Shown one piece after another: positions 36,497-46,074 of a stretch of DNA of 64,000 nucleotides; positions within the stretch are counted from its first letter, which is position 1, and each line of letters opens with the position of its first letter. Origin of the DNA: Sphingorhabdus sp. EL138 (GTDB taxonomy: Bacteria; Pseudomonadota; Alphaproteobacteria; Sphingomonadales; Sphingomonadaceae). Location: contig NZ_CAMAYF010000001.1 in assembly GCF_945862485.1 (NCBI RefSeq), forward strand, positions 193,665 through 257,664. The letters are read 5' to 3'. The notes beneath the pieces were generated by a model. That model saw nothing but the letters and a program-made list of their open reading frames with translations. It ran no database searches and was not told the DNA's origin. Position numbers and translations under genes: made by a program.

Positions 36497-37801
36497 ATGA
36501 AAAACGCACTGACCCCAAAAGCCATTGTGGCTGCTCTCGACGAACATATCATTGGCCAAGCAGACGCGAAGCGAGCGGTTGCGGTTGCACTGCGCAATCG
36601 CTGGCGCCGCCAACGGCTTGGCGCGGATTTGCGTGACGAGGTTACGCCCAAAAACATATTGATGATTGGCCCCACGGGGTGCGGCAAGACCGAGATTTCT
36701 CGCCGCTTGGCCAAGTTGGCCGACGCGCCGTTCATTAAGGTTGAGGCCACCAAATTCACTGAAGTTGGCTATGTCGGTCGCGACGTAGAACAAATTGCCC
36801 GCGATTTGGCCGAAGAAGCCGTGCGCCTGGAAAAAGAGCGCCGCCGCGAACATGTCCGCGAAGCTGCGGAAACGGCGGCGATGGAGCGCATACTGAAAAC
36901 GCTGGCCGGCGACACGGCCAGCGAAGCAACACGCGAAGCATTCCGCCAGCGTATTCGCGAACGGCATATGGACGACGTCGAAATTGAAATCGAGGTGTCC
37001 GACAATCCGACGATGCCGATGGAAATACCGGGCATGGGTGGCAATGTCGGGATGATCAATCTTGGCGAGATGATGGGCAAGGCCTTTGGCAAGGACAATC
37101 TGAAACGGCGCAAGATGAAAGTCCCCGACGCATGGAAGAAGCTGGTCGAGGAGGAATCCGAAAAGCGTCTAGATCAAGACGATGTAAACCGCGTCGCGCT
37201 TGCCGATGCCGAGGCCAATGGCATCGTGTTCTTGGACGAAATTGACAAGATTGCGGTGTCCGATACGCGCGGCGGCGGTTCGGTCAGTCGCGAAGGCGTT
37301 CAGCGCGATCTGTTGCCGTTGATTGAAGGAACCACCGTCGCGACCAAATATGGCCCGATGAAAACCGACCATGTGTTGTTCATTGCGTCAGGTGCTTTCC
37401 ACATTTCCAAGCCAAGCGACATGTTGCCCGAGTTACAGGGCCGTTTGCCCATCCGCGTTGAACTGCGGGCGCTGGAGCATGCCGACTTTGTCCGGATTCT
37501 GTCCGAAACCCGTGCCAACCTGCCGATACAATATACAGCGTTGTTGGCGACCGAAGAGGTCACGCTGGAATTCAGCGACGACGCCATTGATGCCATTGCG
37601 CGCATCGCAGTGGACGTGAATTCTTCTGTCGAAAATATCGGCGCACGGCGGCTGCAGACTGTGATGGAAAAGCTGCTTGAAGACATCAGTTATGACGCCG
37701 AGGACCGCAAAGGCGAAACGTTGAAGATCGACGCGGCTTATGTCAGCAAGCAGCTTTCGGGCATCGCCAAGGACACCGACCTATCCAAATATGTTTTGTA
37801 G
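36497..37801 (+). CDS. hslU: ATP-dependent protease ATPase subunit HslU
   Basis: AAA+ unfoldase that feeds substrates to HslV. The 434-residue protein starts with [20 protein letters not shown], has Walker [10 protein letters not shown] (58-66), Walker [11 protein letters not shown], the pore-motif region [14 protein letters not shown], an inserted I-domain (about 110-230), and the C-terminal sensor 2 [19 protein letters not shown]. The last residues (DLSKYVL) are the tail that docks into HslV. Second gene of hslVU; convergent with the M16 protease gene. Confidence 0.98.
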   Translation: MKNALTPKAIVAALDEHIIGQADAKRAVAVALRNRWRRQRLGADLRDEVTPKNILMIGPTGCGKTEISRRLAKLADAPFIKVEATKFTEVGYVGRDVEQIARDLAEEAVRLEKERRREHVREAAETAAMERILKTLAGDTASEATREAFRQRIRERHMDDVEIEIEVSDNPTMPMEIPGMGGNVGMINLGEMMGKAFGKDNLKRRKMKVPDAWKKLVEEESEKRLDQDDVNRVALADAEANGIVFLDEIDKIAVSDTRGGGSVSREGVQRDLLPLIEGTTVATKYGPMKTDHVLFIASGAFHISKPSDMLPELQGRLPIRVELRALEHADFVRILSETRANLPIQYTALLATEEVTLEFSDDAIDAIARIAVDVNSSVENIGARRLQTVMEKLLEDISYDAEDRKGETLKIDAAYVSKQLSGIAKDTDLSKYVL

Positions 37802-37812
37802 CCCGTGTCGCT

Positions 37813-40689
37813 TTACCGAGCGACAGCCGCACCCGCGCCATCGCTTGATTGCGGATCAACAACGAGCTTCCACGCCTTGTCCTTGACAAAATAGCGCTTC
37901 GCCAGCGCCTGCAAGATGGCTGGCGTTACATCGTTAAAATCGCTGTATAGCTTACCCAATGCTACAAAGCGTTCGGGGTTGTAGGTCGCCCCTTTCAGCT
38001 GATTGAGCCAAAATGTGTTCCCCGACGCCGCACGCTCAATGGCTTGCTTGGTCGGTTCCACAGCGCGCTGTAATTCATCGGCGCCTACGGGATTGGCTAT
38101 TAAATCCGCCGCAACAGCATCTGCGAAAGCAAAGAAACGGTCCACATCCGCAGGCTTAACCTGCGTGTACGCCATCAAATATCCGCCGCTATTAAAACTC
38201 AGAGGCCAATTGGCAGCCATGTCTGGGCTATAGCTCGCGGCTTGTTCGGCGCGGAATTTTTCGAACAATCGGTCACGGAAAATCGCCGCCAATATTTCCA
38301 ACTGTCGCCCCTCGGTAATACCTTGAATGCCGCCGCCCGTTGGCCAAGCCATGACCGCGGCCGATTGATCACTGGCCCCACGATGCATCAGGCGCACAGG
38401 CGCGGCCGTGGGCGCGGGGAAACGGACATCGCTGGCCGCGGCTGATGCGGGCAATGCCGCGCGCGGCGCCATCGCGCCGAAACTTTTTTCCAATGCCGCT
38501 ATTGCGTCCGCTTTCTCAAAATCGCCAAAAAGCAGAACTTCGATGGGACCTTGCGCCATCAAAGGCTGCCAATAGGCTTCAAACTTCGCTGCATCAATTT
38601 TCGCCACTTCTGCCGGCGTCGCCGCCTTCCAACGCGCGTCCTTATTGCGCAGCAGATACTCCAAATCACGTTGCAACACCGACATCGCCGACATTTCAAA
38701 ACTGGCATAGCCTGACGTAGCCAAGGCCTTGGCGCGTTCAACGGGCGCGGCATCCCAACCAGGATATTCCATCTTGGTCGCAATTAAGGTGAGCTGATCG
38801 GCAAGATCATCTGGCCGCGTATTTGCGGCAAATTGAAATGCGTCCTCATCGACCGAAAAGTTGAGTTCAATGCGCCGTCCGTTGACCATCTGATCAATTT
38901 CGGTCCGCTTAAAATTACCAATGCCATTTTCCGGCAGAACCAATGAACCTGCCCATAATAATCCGCCTTGGTCAGGGTTCACTGCTTGATGTCCACGGCC
39001 AAAACGGACCAGCACACGAATCTGGCCGCTTTCGGCTTTATTCGGATAGATCAATGCACGCACGCCATTGGATAGCTCCAGCCGCGTGAGGTCCCATCGC
39101 GCTAATGTTTCCTCGGCCACCAACTTGCCCGGCGCACCCAATTTGGGCAGCGCGGCAAAGCCAATAGTGTTTGCGGACAGGCGCGCCGATGTGTTCGCCG
39201 CCACGGACGTATTCAAAACCGCCAGAGCACGATTATCCGCGTCGGGTATCGTGGTGGGCGAAGAAACCATCAACCGCGTGACATCGGCGCTAAAAAGCTT
39301 CTGCGTGGATTCCAAAAGCCGTTCGGGCGTGAACTTATTTTGCATCCCTTCATATACCATAATGACGGTTTTCGGGGCCGCTACTGTTTCACGAATATCG
39401 ACGGCATTGACGATATCATTCGCCTGCTTAGCGGCGGCTTCAAATGGGTAGCTGTCTAGCATCGTGCGCAGCGCGTTGCCGAACAATGTCTTTTCCCGGT
39501 CAATGTCCGCAACCGACGGCGGCGTCGCAACCGCATCGGCAATAATCGCGCGGACGTCACGCGTTGCAGCTTCCCATTGGTCACCGACGGGCGTCAGCGA
39601 AACCAATGTCGCATCAACGGTGCGCGAAATATCTTCCTGCTCGACTTGGGCAAATAGATAGCTGCCACCATTGCGCGCCTGCACCTCAAGTCTGCGATTA
39701 ATGATTTGCAACGCCAAGGCATCGATCAGCAATTGTTCATTATAAACGATTGTGTCGTTCACTTTGCGCCAGGGCCGCAGATAGGCAAGGCTGACCGTTG
39801 TCGGTAATGTCGGCTCAATCAGCACACGCGCAGGCGTGCCTTGCGGGCTGGGGTCGCCAAAATCTGGCTCCGGCGCGCTTTGGCCTTTGCCTTTCCAATC
39901 GTTGAAATATTTCTGCACGAGATTGGCAAGCTTGGTCGGTTCCATATCGCCAGCCATGACGACCACGGCGTTTTCGGGCCGATACCAGCGGTCATGAAAG
40001 GCGGCTAGGCGGATGGCATCTGCCGCTTGCAGTGTTTCTGGCGTCCCAATGGTCGACCGGTTCGCAAGACGCTGCCCCTGAAACGCATGCTGGCGTAACG
40101 CATCGCTATAGATCATCTGCGCGCCGCTATTCTCCCGCAATTCGGCCAGAACAATCGCGCGTTCGGCATTCAGCGCAGTTGGTGAAATCCGTGGGTTACG
40201 GATCATGCCCGAAATGATTTTGACCGATTCATCCAGCTTTTCCGGCGTCGCATTGGGCAAGTCAAGCTTATACACGGTCTGCGTCGGCGTGGTTTGCGCG
40301 TTGCTATCGCTGCCGAATGTTACGCCGAACCGCTGCCAAATGCGCTTGGCTTCCCCATCCGGAACAAAGGTTGATCCGCGGAACGACAAATGCTCGATGA
40401 GATGCGCAAAACCTTGCTCGTCATTATTTTCATGCAATGCGCCCGCATCTATCCGCACGCGAATGGAAACCTGCCCCGCTGGCACATCGTTTTTCTTCAC
40501 CGCATAGCGCAGGCCGTTGGGCAGAACGCCAAAAGTCCATGTGTCATCCACAGGGACGTCGCTGCCTTCATATAACCAAGGTTGTGCAACCGACTTGGCG
40601 GGCGCGGTCGCGGTGGGCGCAGTTTGGGCGTAAGTAGCGGGGGAAAGCAGCAAGGCCGCCAAAGCGAGAGCATAAGAAAGTTTGCGCAT
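37813..40689 (-). CDS. Two-copy M16 zinc metallopeptidase, exported
   Basis: A 958-residue protein with a signal peptide (about 1-21, ending TYA) and four M16 domains, as in pitrilysin-type proteases. The inverted zinc motif HLIEH is at residues 96-100 in the first domain, with the downstream Glu in ERAIVLAELREN. The later half (from about 520) is the second, catalytically inactive copy. Such periplasmic enzymes degrade small peptides in a closed chamber. The ATG at 40689 follows GAGGAG by 5 bases; the open frame runs on to 40725. Confidence 0.93.
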   Translation of the reverse strand: MRKLSYALALAALLLSPATYAQTAPTATAPAKSVAQPWLYEGSDVPVDDTWTFGVLPNGLRYAVKKNDVPAGQVSIRVRIDAGALHENNDEQGFAHLIEHLSFRGSTFVPDGEAKRIWQRFGVTFGSDSNAQTTPTQTVYKLDLPNATPEKLDESVKIISGMIRNPRISPTALNAERAIVLAELRENSGAQMIYSDALRQHAFQGQRLANRSTIGTPETLQAADAIRLAAFHDRWYRPENAVVVMAGDMEPTKLANLVQKYFNDWKGKGQSAPEPDFGDPSPQGTPARVLIEPTLPTTVSLAYLRPWRKVNDTIVYNEQLLIDALALQIINRRLEVQARNGGSYLFAQVEQEDISRTVDATLVSLTPVGDQWEAATRDVRAIIADAVATPPSVADIDREKTLFGNALRTMLDSYPFEAAAKQANDIVNAVDIRETVAAPKTVIMVYEGMQNKFTPERLLESTQKLFSADVTRLMVSSPTTIPDADNRALAVLNTSVAANTSARLSANTIGFAALPKLGAPGKLVAEETLARWDLTRLELSNGVRALIYPNKAESGQIRVLVRFGRGHQAVNPDQGGLLWAGSLVLPENGIGNFKRTEIDQMVNGRRIELNFSVDEDAFQFAANTRPDDLADQLTLIATKMEYPGWDAAPVERAKALATSGYASFEMSAMSVLQRDLEYLLRNKDARWKAATPAEVAKIDAAKFEAYWQPLMAQGPIEVLLFGDFEKADAIAALEKSFGAMAPRAALPASAAASDVRFPAPTAAPVRLMHRGASDQSAAVMAWPTGGGIQGITEGRQLEILAAIFRDRLFEKFRAEQAASYSPDMAANWPLSFNSGGYLMAYTQVKPADVDRFFAFADAVAADLIANPVGADELQRAVEPTKQAIERAASGNTFWLNQLKGATYNPERFVALGKLYSDFNDVTPAILQALAKRYFVKDKAWKLVVDPQSSDGAGAAVAR

Positions 40690-40749
40690 TACACTCCTCA
40701 TAACGGGTGTGCAGCTTGACCGCACATGAACGATCCGAAGATCCCCCGC

Positions 40750-41508
40750 TTAAATTCCACCATCGACGGTGTCATAACCCAAACCGCGCAGACCAAGTTG
40801 CAACGCCTCGACACATTCCGCCAATTTATCCGCGTCGGTGGTACGGACGACGAAGTTTGCCCCGACCTTGCCCTCACGGAAAAACGGGTAGCTGCCGATC
40901 TGGCATCCTTCATGATGCTTTTCGGTATCGCCCAGAAGCTTGGCCACTTCGCTTTCGGCGACCCAGCAGCCGATTTGTTGCGACAATAAGGGCGCCCCGC
41001 CCTCAAGCGTGCCGGTCAATGCGTCCAACATGCCAGCGGTGATGTGCGGGACGCCTGCCATGATGAAGATATTGCCATGGCGAATGCCCGGTGCGCCCGA
41101 CATTTTGTTGGGGATGAGGTCCGCGCCATCGGGCACGCGCGCCATGCGCAAACGGCCCGGATTGATGCCGCCGCGGGTTTCATAATATGCATGGAGGACC
41201 GCGCTTGCCTCAGGGTGAATGACAACCTCTACACCCAAAGCCGCCGCAATAGCATCGACCGTAATGTCATCATGCGTTGGGCCAATGCCGCCAGTGGTGA
41301 ACAAATAGTCATTGCGCGCGCGCAAAAGGTTCACCGCCTCAATAATCGCATCCATATCATCGGCGACCACGCGCACTTCGCGCAGGCGAATGCCCTGAAT
41401 ATTGAGCCAAAGCGCAATTTGGCTGACATTTTTGTCCTGTGTGCGGCCAGAAAGGATTTCATCGCCGATAATTACAAGGGCAGCGGTATAGATGCGGGAA
41501 TCTGTCAT
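40750..41508 (-). CDS. CinA-like molybdopterin-binding domain protein
   Basis: A 252-residue protein with the MoCF_biosynth fold: AALVIIGDEILSGRTQDKN, VVADDMDAIIEAV, DYLFTTGGIGPTHDDITVDAIA. These are the N-terminal COG1058 motifs of CinA, but the C-terminal nicotinamide-nucleotide amidase domain is absent, so this is the stand-alone COG1058 form. A role in nucleotide or cofactor hydrolysis (ADP-ribose or FAD pyrophosphatase activity is reported for relatives) is possible. Two ATG codons (41508 and 41514) are close together; 41508 is chosen. Divergent from map. Confidence 0.88.
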   Translation of the reverse strand: MTDSRIYTAALVIIGDEILSGRTQDKNVSQIALWLNIQGIRLREVRVVADDMDAIIEAVNLLRARNDYLFTTGGIGPTHDDITVDAIAAALGVEVVIHPEASAVLHAYYETRGGINPGRLRMARVPDGADLIPNKMSGAPGIRHGNIFIMAGVPHITAGMLDALTGTLEGGAPLLSQQIGCWVAESEVAKLLGDTEKHHEGCQIGSYPFFREGKVGANFVVRTTDADKLAECVEALQLGLRGLGYDTVDGGI

Positions 41509-41570
41509 CCGCATCCGATAGCATAATTCACCCCCTCGCAAAGTGCGGATTATTGCCTTATATCGCGTGC

Positions 41571-42398
41571 ATGGAACAATATGTACGCGTGACGCCCCAA
41601 GAGGCGATGCAGGCCCGCGATGGGACGATCAAATTGCACGGGGCCGAGGGCTTTGAGGGCATGCGCAAGGCCGGTCGCCTTGCCGCCGAAATCCTCGACG
41701 CCTTGGTGCCGCATGTCGTGCCGGGCGTAAGCACCGAAGAATTGGACGACATTGTCCGCGAAATGACGATGCGCGGCGGCGCTGTCCCTGCAACTTTGGG
41801 CTATCGCGGCTATACACATAGCTGCTGCATTTCGATCAACCATGTCATTTGCCACGGCATTCCGTCGGACAAGAAATTGAAAGATGGCGACATTGTTAAC
41901 ATCGACGTTACGCCGCAACTGGGCGGCTGGCACGGCGATACTAGCCGCATGTTCTTGGTCGGTGATGTGCCGGTGAAGGCCAAGCGTTTGGTCGATGTGA
42001 CCTATGAATGCCTCATGCTCGGCATCGAAGCGGCCAAGCCCGGCAACCGTGTCGGCGACATTGGCTACGCCATCCAAACCCACGCCGAAAAGCATCGCTA
42101 TGGCGTGGTTCGTGATTTCTGCGGCCATGGCTTGGGCCAATTATTCCACGATGCCCCCGAAATCGTCCATGTCGGCCGCCCCGGCACGGGCCCAGAGCTG
42201 CGCCCCGGCATGATCTTCACGATTGAACCGATGATCAACATCGGCAAGGCCGCAGGCAAAGTGCTCGACGATGGCTGGACGGCGGTAACGCGCGACCGGA
42301 GCCTGTCAGCGCAGTTCGAACATAGCATCGGCATCACCGAAGACGGCTGTGAGATATTTACCATGAGCCCAAAGGGTTTTGATCAGCCGCCTTATTGA
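41571..42398 (+). CDS. map: Methionine aminopeptidase
   Basis: Removes the initiator Met from nascent proteins. The 275-residue enzyme is type Ia with the metal ligands in place: Asp in VNIDVTPQLGGWHGDTSR (two), His in CGHGLGQLFHD, Glu in FTIEPMIN and the last Glu in QFEHSIGITEDG. The substrate-side His is in SINHVICHGIP. The ATG at 41571 is chosen over a TTG at 41553. It is divergent from the CinA-like gene and convergent with argC; the family A repeat lies just after its stop codon. Confidence 0.97.
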   Translation: MEQYVRVTPQEAMQARDGTIKLHGAEGFEGMRKAGRLAAEILDALVPHVVPGVSTEELDDIVREMTMRGGAVPATLGYRGYTHSCCISINHVICHGIPSDKKLKDGDIVNIDVTPQLGGWHGDTSRMFLVGDVPVKAKRLVDVTYECLMLGIEAAKPGNRVGDIGYAIQTHAEKHRYGVVRDFCGHGLGQLFHDAPEIVHVGRPGTGPELRPGMIFTIEPMINIGKAAGKVLDDGWTAVTRDRSLSAQFEHSIGITEDGCEIFTMSPKGFDQPPY

Positions 42399-42415
42399 AG
42401 GGCTTAACCAAACAT

Positions 42416-42506
42416 CGTCATGCTGAACTTGTTTCAGCATCCATCATGCCACGCGGACCCGAGGGTTTAGGGGCGAAATGGACCCTGAAACGCGTTCAGG
42501 GTGACG
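42416..42506. repeat. REP-like repeat family A, copy 2
   Basis: A 91-base element, inverted relative to the copy at 9429-9519: begins CGTCATGCTGAACTTGTTTC and ends CCCTGAAACGCGTTCAGGGT plus GACG. The palindromic arms match the first copy closely; the 40-base centre differs. It lies 17 bases after the map stop codon and 23 bases before the argC stop codon, between convergent genes, where it could also fold as a bidirectional transcript end. Confidence 0.85.
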
Positions 42507-42529
42507 GCGCGCTTAGTCCGACATTAGGT

Positions 42530-43465
42530 TTACAACCGCAACCCGCTCGTCTCGTCCAACCCAGCCATGATGTTGAGGTTCTGCACCGCCGCGCCGCTCG
42601 CGCCTTTGCCGAGATTGTCGAGCATCGCCAACAGGCGCACTTGCGACCCGTCGGGCAACGCCAGCACATAAAGGTCAAGCCGGTCGGACGGCGCTTGATC
42701 GGCGTGCATCAATAATTCGCTTGGCGCAGCTTCGCTGTGCACCGTCACAACCCTTGATCCTGCATAATGGGCCAGTAGTGCATTGCGTAATGCATCCGCG
42801 CTACCTGTCCCTGCCATAGCCGATAGCGGCAAGGGCACTTCAACCACCATGCCGCGAAAGGCGCGGACGACGGCGGGGGCGAAGATGGGCGGGTGGATCA
42901 GGCCTGCATGGGCCTGCATTTCGGGCACATGCTTGTGCGCCAGATCAAGGCCGTAGCTGCGATAGCCGATATCCCCGCCCTCGCCTTCGAACCTTTGTAT
43001 CAACGCCTTGCCGCCGCCCGAATAGCCCGACACCGCGTTGACCGTGTAAGGCCAATCGGCAGGGATCAAGCCAGCGGCCACCAAGGGCGCGATAAGGCCC
43101 AAAAATCCGGTGGGGTAGCAACCGGGGTTGCTGACCAACCGCGCTAACGCAATCCGTTCGCGCTGGCCCTTGCGAAATTCAGCAAAGCCATAGGCCCAAT
43201 CGGGGTCAATACGATAGGCCGTGGACGCATCAATGATGCGGGTCGTGGCGGATGTCGTCATCGCCACGGCCTCTTTTGCAGCGTCGTCTGGCAAGCAGAG
43301 AATAACAAAGTCAGCGTCGTTCAACGCTTCTCGCTTCGCGGCCACATCTTTACGTTTGGCATCATCCAAGGCGATCAGCGTGAACTCATCGCGGCCCGAC
43401 AGCCGGTCAGCAATCTCAAGCCCAGTGGTGCCCGCAGCGCCGTCGATGAAGATGGATTTGGTCAA
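42530..43465 (-). CDS. argC: N-acetyl-gamma-glutamyl-phosphate reductase, type 2
   Basis: Third step of arginine synthesis: NADPH-dependent reduction of N-acetylglutamyl phosphate to the semialdehyde. The 311-residue length is that of the short type 2 family. It begins MTKSIFIDGAAGTTGLEIAD, with LCLPDDAAKEAV, the catalytic Cys-116 in SNPGCYPTGF, VSGYSGGGKALI and KHVPEMQAH. The start codon is TTG and overlaps the TGA stop of the NlpC/P60 gene (TTGA), with AAAAGGG about 8 bases upstream, so translation is probably coupled. No ATG is available until residue 69. Confidence 0.95.
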   Translation of the reverse strand: MTKSIFIDGAAGTTGLEIADRLSGRDEFTLIALDDAKRKDVAAKREALNDADFVILCLPDDAAKEAVAMTTSATTRIIDASTAYRIDPDWAYGFAEFRKGQRERIALARLVSNPGCYPTGFLGLIAPLVAAGLIPADWPYTVNAVSGYSGGGKALIQRFEGEGGDIGYRSYGLDLAHKHVPEMQAHAGLIHPPIFAPAVVRAFRGMVVEVPLPLSAMAGTGSADALRNALLAHYAGSRVVTVHSEAAPSELLMHADQAPSDRLDLYVLALPDGSQVRLLAMLDNLGKGASGAAVQNLNIMAGLDETSGLRL

Positions 43466-44364
43466 AGCGCAACCCTTTTGCGTGTCAAAATCGCGACCTC
43501 ATGCTCGGCAAAACGTGCCGCCGCGTCCGCCAACGGTTCCACGCTTACCGCCATTGCGGCGCCATTCGCGTGGATGATGTTTTCGGCGTCGGCCATGATG
43601 CCGACATGGCCGGGGAAGAAAACCAAATCGCCGCGTTCCAGCGTTGCGCCTTCGGGTAATTCCACGCCAAAATCGGCCATTTGCATATCGGCGTCGCGGG
43701 GGGCCATGATGCCTTTCAGGCCAAAGACCAATTGGACAAGACCAGAGCAATCAAGCGCATCGCCGCTGCGTCCGCCCCAGCTATAGGGTGTGCCGACCAG
43801 TTGCTCTGCAAGATCAGCGGGCGATGCATCTACGCGCCCAATTTCCGATACATGCGTATGCGGCACAAAACCATTTTCGCACGCCAGATATTTGCCACAG
43901 GCGCTAAGTTCGCCGCAGAGCAAACGCGCGCCCATAGGATAACGCGCCAGCACGGGCGCTTTCGTCGATGGTGCAGCCACAAGCAAGGTCGCGGGCGCGC
44001 TAACGATATGCGTGGCAGCAAAATCATCCCCCAGTTCGGCAAAGCGCAGATAGCCCAAATAATTGTCGTGCAGGCAATATCCCCAGGCCCATTCGCCTGC
44101 GACATCCAACACCGCAAATTCTTCGCCATGCATCAACGCGCTGACCGGCATCGATGTTGCATGGGCCTCGGCATGGATTTCGGTAACGGGCGCGATACCT
44201 GTGCGCAGCATCGGCACCGCATAATGCGGCGCAAAAAGCTTTCCAGCCAGACTGATATCGGCAAGGTCGCCACGGATGGGCGTGGTCCTTTTGTCGCCGA
44301 CAAGGCTGTGTCCGCTTAATGTGAAGATAGGCCGTGCCCCCGCCTGTATCTGACCGTCTGACAA
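43462..44364 (-). CDS. NlpC/P60 (C40) cell-wall hydrolase with SH3-like domains
   Basis: A 300-residue protein. The N-terminal half (ALMHGEEFAVLDVAGEWAWGYCLHDNYLGYLRFAEL and a second similar block) holds two SH3-like domains; the C-terminal half is an NlpC/P60 peptidase with the catalytic Cys in ALDCSGLVQLVFGL, then His in FFPGHVGIM and HANGAAM. It would cleave peptidoglycan stem peptides. No signal peptide is evident. The open frame extends to an ATG at 44412, but that part is inside a family B repeat, so I use the TTG at 44364, which fits the usual N-terminus (ARPIFTLSG..RGDLADISLAG). Overlaps argC by four bases. Confidence 0.85.
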   Translation of the reverse strand: MSDGQIQAGARPIFTLSGHSLVGDKRTTPIRGDLADISLAGKLFAPHYAVPMLRTGIAPVTEIHAEAHATSMPVSALMHGEEFAVLDVAGEWAWGYCLHDNYLGYLRFAELGDDFAATHIVSAPATLLVAAPSTKAPVLARYPMGARLLCGELSACGKYLACENGFVPHTHVSEIGRVDASPADLAEQLVGTPYSWGGRSGDALDCSGLVQLVFGLKGIMAPRDADMQMADFGVELPEGATLERGDLVFFPGHVGIMADAENIIHANGAAMAVSVEPLADAAARFAEHEVAILTRKRVAL

Positions 44365-44384
44365 CTTCTTATATCCCCCAAATA

Positions 44385-44470
44385 CGTCGCCCCAGCGTAG
44401 GCTGGGGCCCATTACGTCTCTCGGCTTTGAACGACAGGCGAGACAGGCACCAGCCTGCGCTGGTGCGACG
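44385..44470. repeat. REP-like repeat family B, copy 2
   Basis: An 86-base element, inverted relative to 22147-22232: begins CGTCGCCCCAGCGTAGGCTG and ends CCAGCCTGCGCTGGTGCGAC plus G. Its ends are again palindromes and mutually inverted; the middle parts of the two copies also match well once one is inverted. It lies 20 bases upstream of the NlpC/P60 TTG start and 20 bases downstream of the aminopeptidase stop. Confidence 0.85.
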
Positions 44471-44490
44471 AAAAATTGCTTCTACGGCCC

Positions 44491-45879
44491 TTAGCCGACC
44501 GGATAAGTTTCCGTCAAATAACGAAAGATCGCCCGCAATCCAAGCGCCTCGCCGCCCTTTGGCCTGCCGGGCTTGCTCGTGGGCCGCCAAGCGAAGGTAT
44601 CCAGATGCACCCAAGGCACATCGTCGGGCACGAATTTTTGGAGGAATAACGCCGCAGTAACCGCGCCAGCAAAGGCACTACCGCTATTGGATGTGTCGGC
44701 GATATCGCTGTCGAGCATTTCCATATAGGGCGCCCAAAGCGGCATGCGCCAGAGCGGATCCGATGCTGCCTTTGCCGCCTCTAGTATGCCATTGGCGACG
44801 CTTTCATCATTGCTGAACATCGCAGGCAAATCGGGACCAAGCGCCACGCGGGCCGCACCAGTCAACGTGGCGAAATCAATGATTAACGCGGCCTCATCCT
44901 GTATCGCTTTGGTGAGCGCATCCGCCAACACCAATCGCCCTTCGGCATCGGTATTGTCGATTTCTACGCTGATACCCTTGCGGCTTTTGACGATATCGCC
45001 GGGGCGCATGGCGTTGCCCGCGATGCTGTTTTCGGCCGCCGCCACCAACATGTGTAACCGCACCGGTAGACGCGCCGCCATAATCAGCTCCGCCAATGCC
45101 AAAGCATGCGCTGCGCCGCCCATATCCTTCTTCATCAACCGCATGCCGGAGGCGGGTTTGATATCCAGCCCGCCACTGTCGAACGTAATGCCCTTGCCCA
45201 CAATCGCGATACGCGGGTGGCGCGGGTCACCCCATTCCAATTCAATCAGGCGCGGCGCATGCTCCCGCGCGGCAGCCTTACCGACAGCGTGGATAAGCGG
45301 ATAGCCCGTTTCCAGCGCCTCACCGGCGGTGACCGTGACGTCGGCCTTGTGCGATTTTGCGATGCGCCTTGCCTCGCCCTCCAACGCATTGGGCCCAAGG
45401 TCGCCCGCTGGCCGATTGACAAGATCGCGCACCAAAGCGGTTGCAGCGGCCTGCAACTCCGCCAAGGGGATGCGGGCGGGCTCGCGCACCAACAAGACCC
45501 GCGGCCCCACAAGCTTCGGCTCGCTCAGATATTCTTGGTAACGATATTGCCCTAATATCCAGCCGAGCATAGCATCACCCGCATCATAATCGGCAAGCCG
45601 ATATGTCCCTTCGGGAAGGCTGTCTGCGGCTTTGGCAAGATGCCAGACGCTCGGAACGGCCGCATCCGAAACCCCTGCGACGACAGACCAGTCCCCGGGC
45701 TTGTCACCCGGCAATATGGCTATATCATTCGCATTGCCATCAAACTTTTGCGCCTTGATCGCCGTTCGGGCCGCATCGGATTGCAGCGCAAGCCAAGATT
45801 CAAAACGGCCTTTGTCGGTGATGTGGATGAGAGTGGCTGCCTGCTCATTATCAGGCTGGATCAAATTGTCGTAACGCAT
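44491..45879 (-). CDS. M17 leucyl aminopeptidase family protein
   Basis: A 462-residue two-metal aminopeptidase. Metal and catalytic residues appear in VGKGITFDSGGLDIKPASGM and KKDMGGAAHALALAE (Lys and Asp ligands) and in the signature NTDAEGRLVLADAL with Arg in the active site. It removes N-terminal residues, often in peptide turnover. The N-terminal half (about 1-170) is a divergent macro-like domain. The ATG at 45879 is chosen, with a GTG two codons upstream. The NlpC/P60 gene and argC follow on the same strand. Confidence 0.92.
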   Translation of the reverse strand: MRYDNLIQPDNEQAATLIHITDKGRFESWLALQSDAARTAIKAQKFDGNANDIAILPGDKPGDWSVVAGVSDAAVPSVWHLAKAADSLPEGTYRLADYDAGDAMLGWILGQYRYQEYLSEPKLVGPRVLLVREPARIPLAELQAAATALVRDLVNRPAGDLGPNALEGEARRIAKSHKADVTVTAGEALETGYPLIHAVGKAAAREHAPRLIELEWGDPRHPRIAIVGKGITFDSGGLDIKPASGMRLMKKDMGGAAHALALAELIMAARLPVRLHMLVAAAENSIAGNAMRPGDIVKSRKGISVEIDNTDAEGRLVLADALTKAIQDEAALIIDFATLTGAARVALGPDLPAMFSNDESVANGILEAAKAASDPLWRMPLWAPYMEMLDSDIADTSNSGSAFAGAVTAALFLQKFVPDDVPWVHLDTFAWRPTSKPGRPKGGEALGLRAIFRYLTETYPVG

Positions 45880-46074
45880 AAGCACCGCGATAGCCGGATT
45901 AGCATGTGAACGGGAGATAATTTAGAAATATCCTGTATTTTTCTTATATGCATGCTTTTCCTGGCAACTATCGGTCTGCCTACCTGCAATCGCAGGGCCG
46001 AACCGCGCGCCGTAGCCGCGACAATCGGAAATTCGAAAAGCTGAGGGGAGCCACCGACGCCCGCCCAATCCGCG

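Noticed and set aside
45880..46074. Possible small gene in the 195-base gap before the monooxygenase stop
   Set aside because: No frame with a credible start, ribosome-binding site and composition; a small CCTGC/GCAGG hairpin is the only structure.
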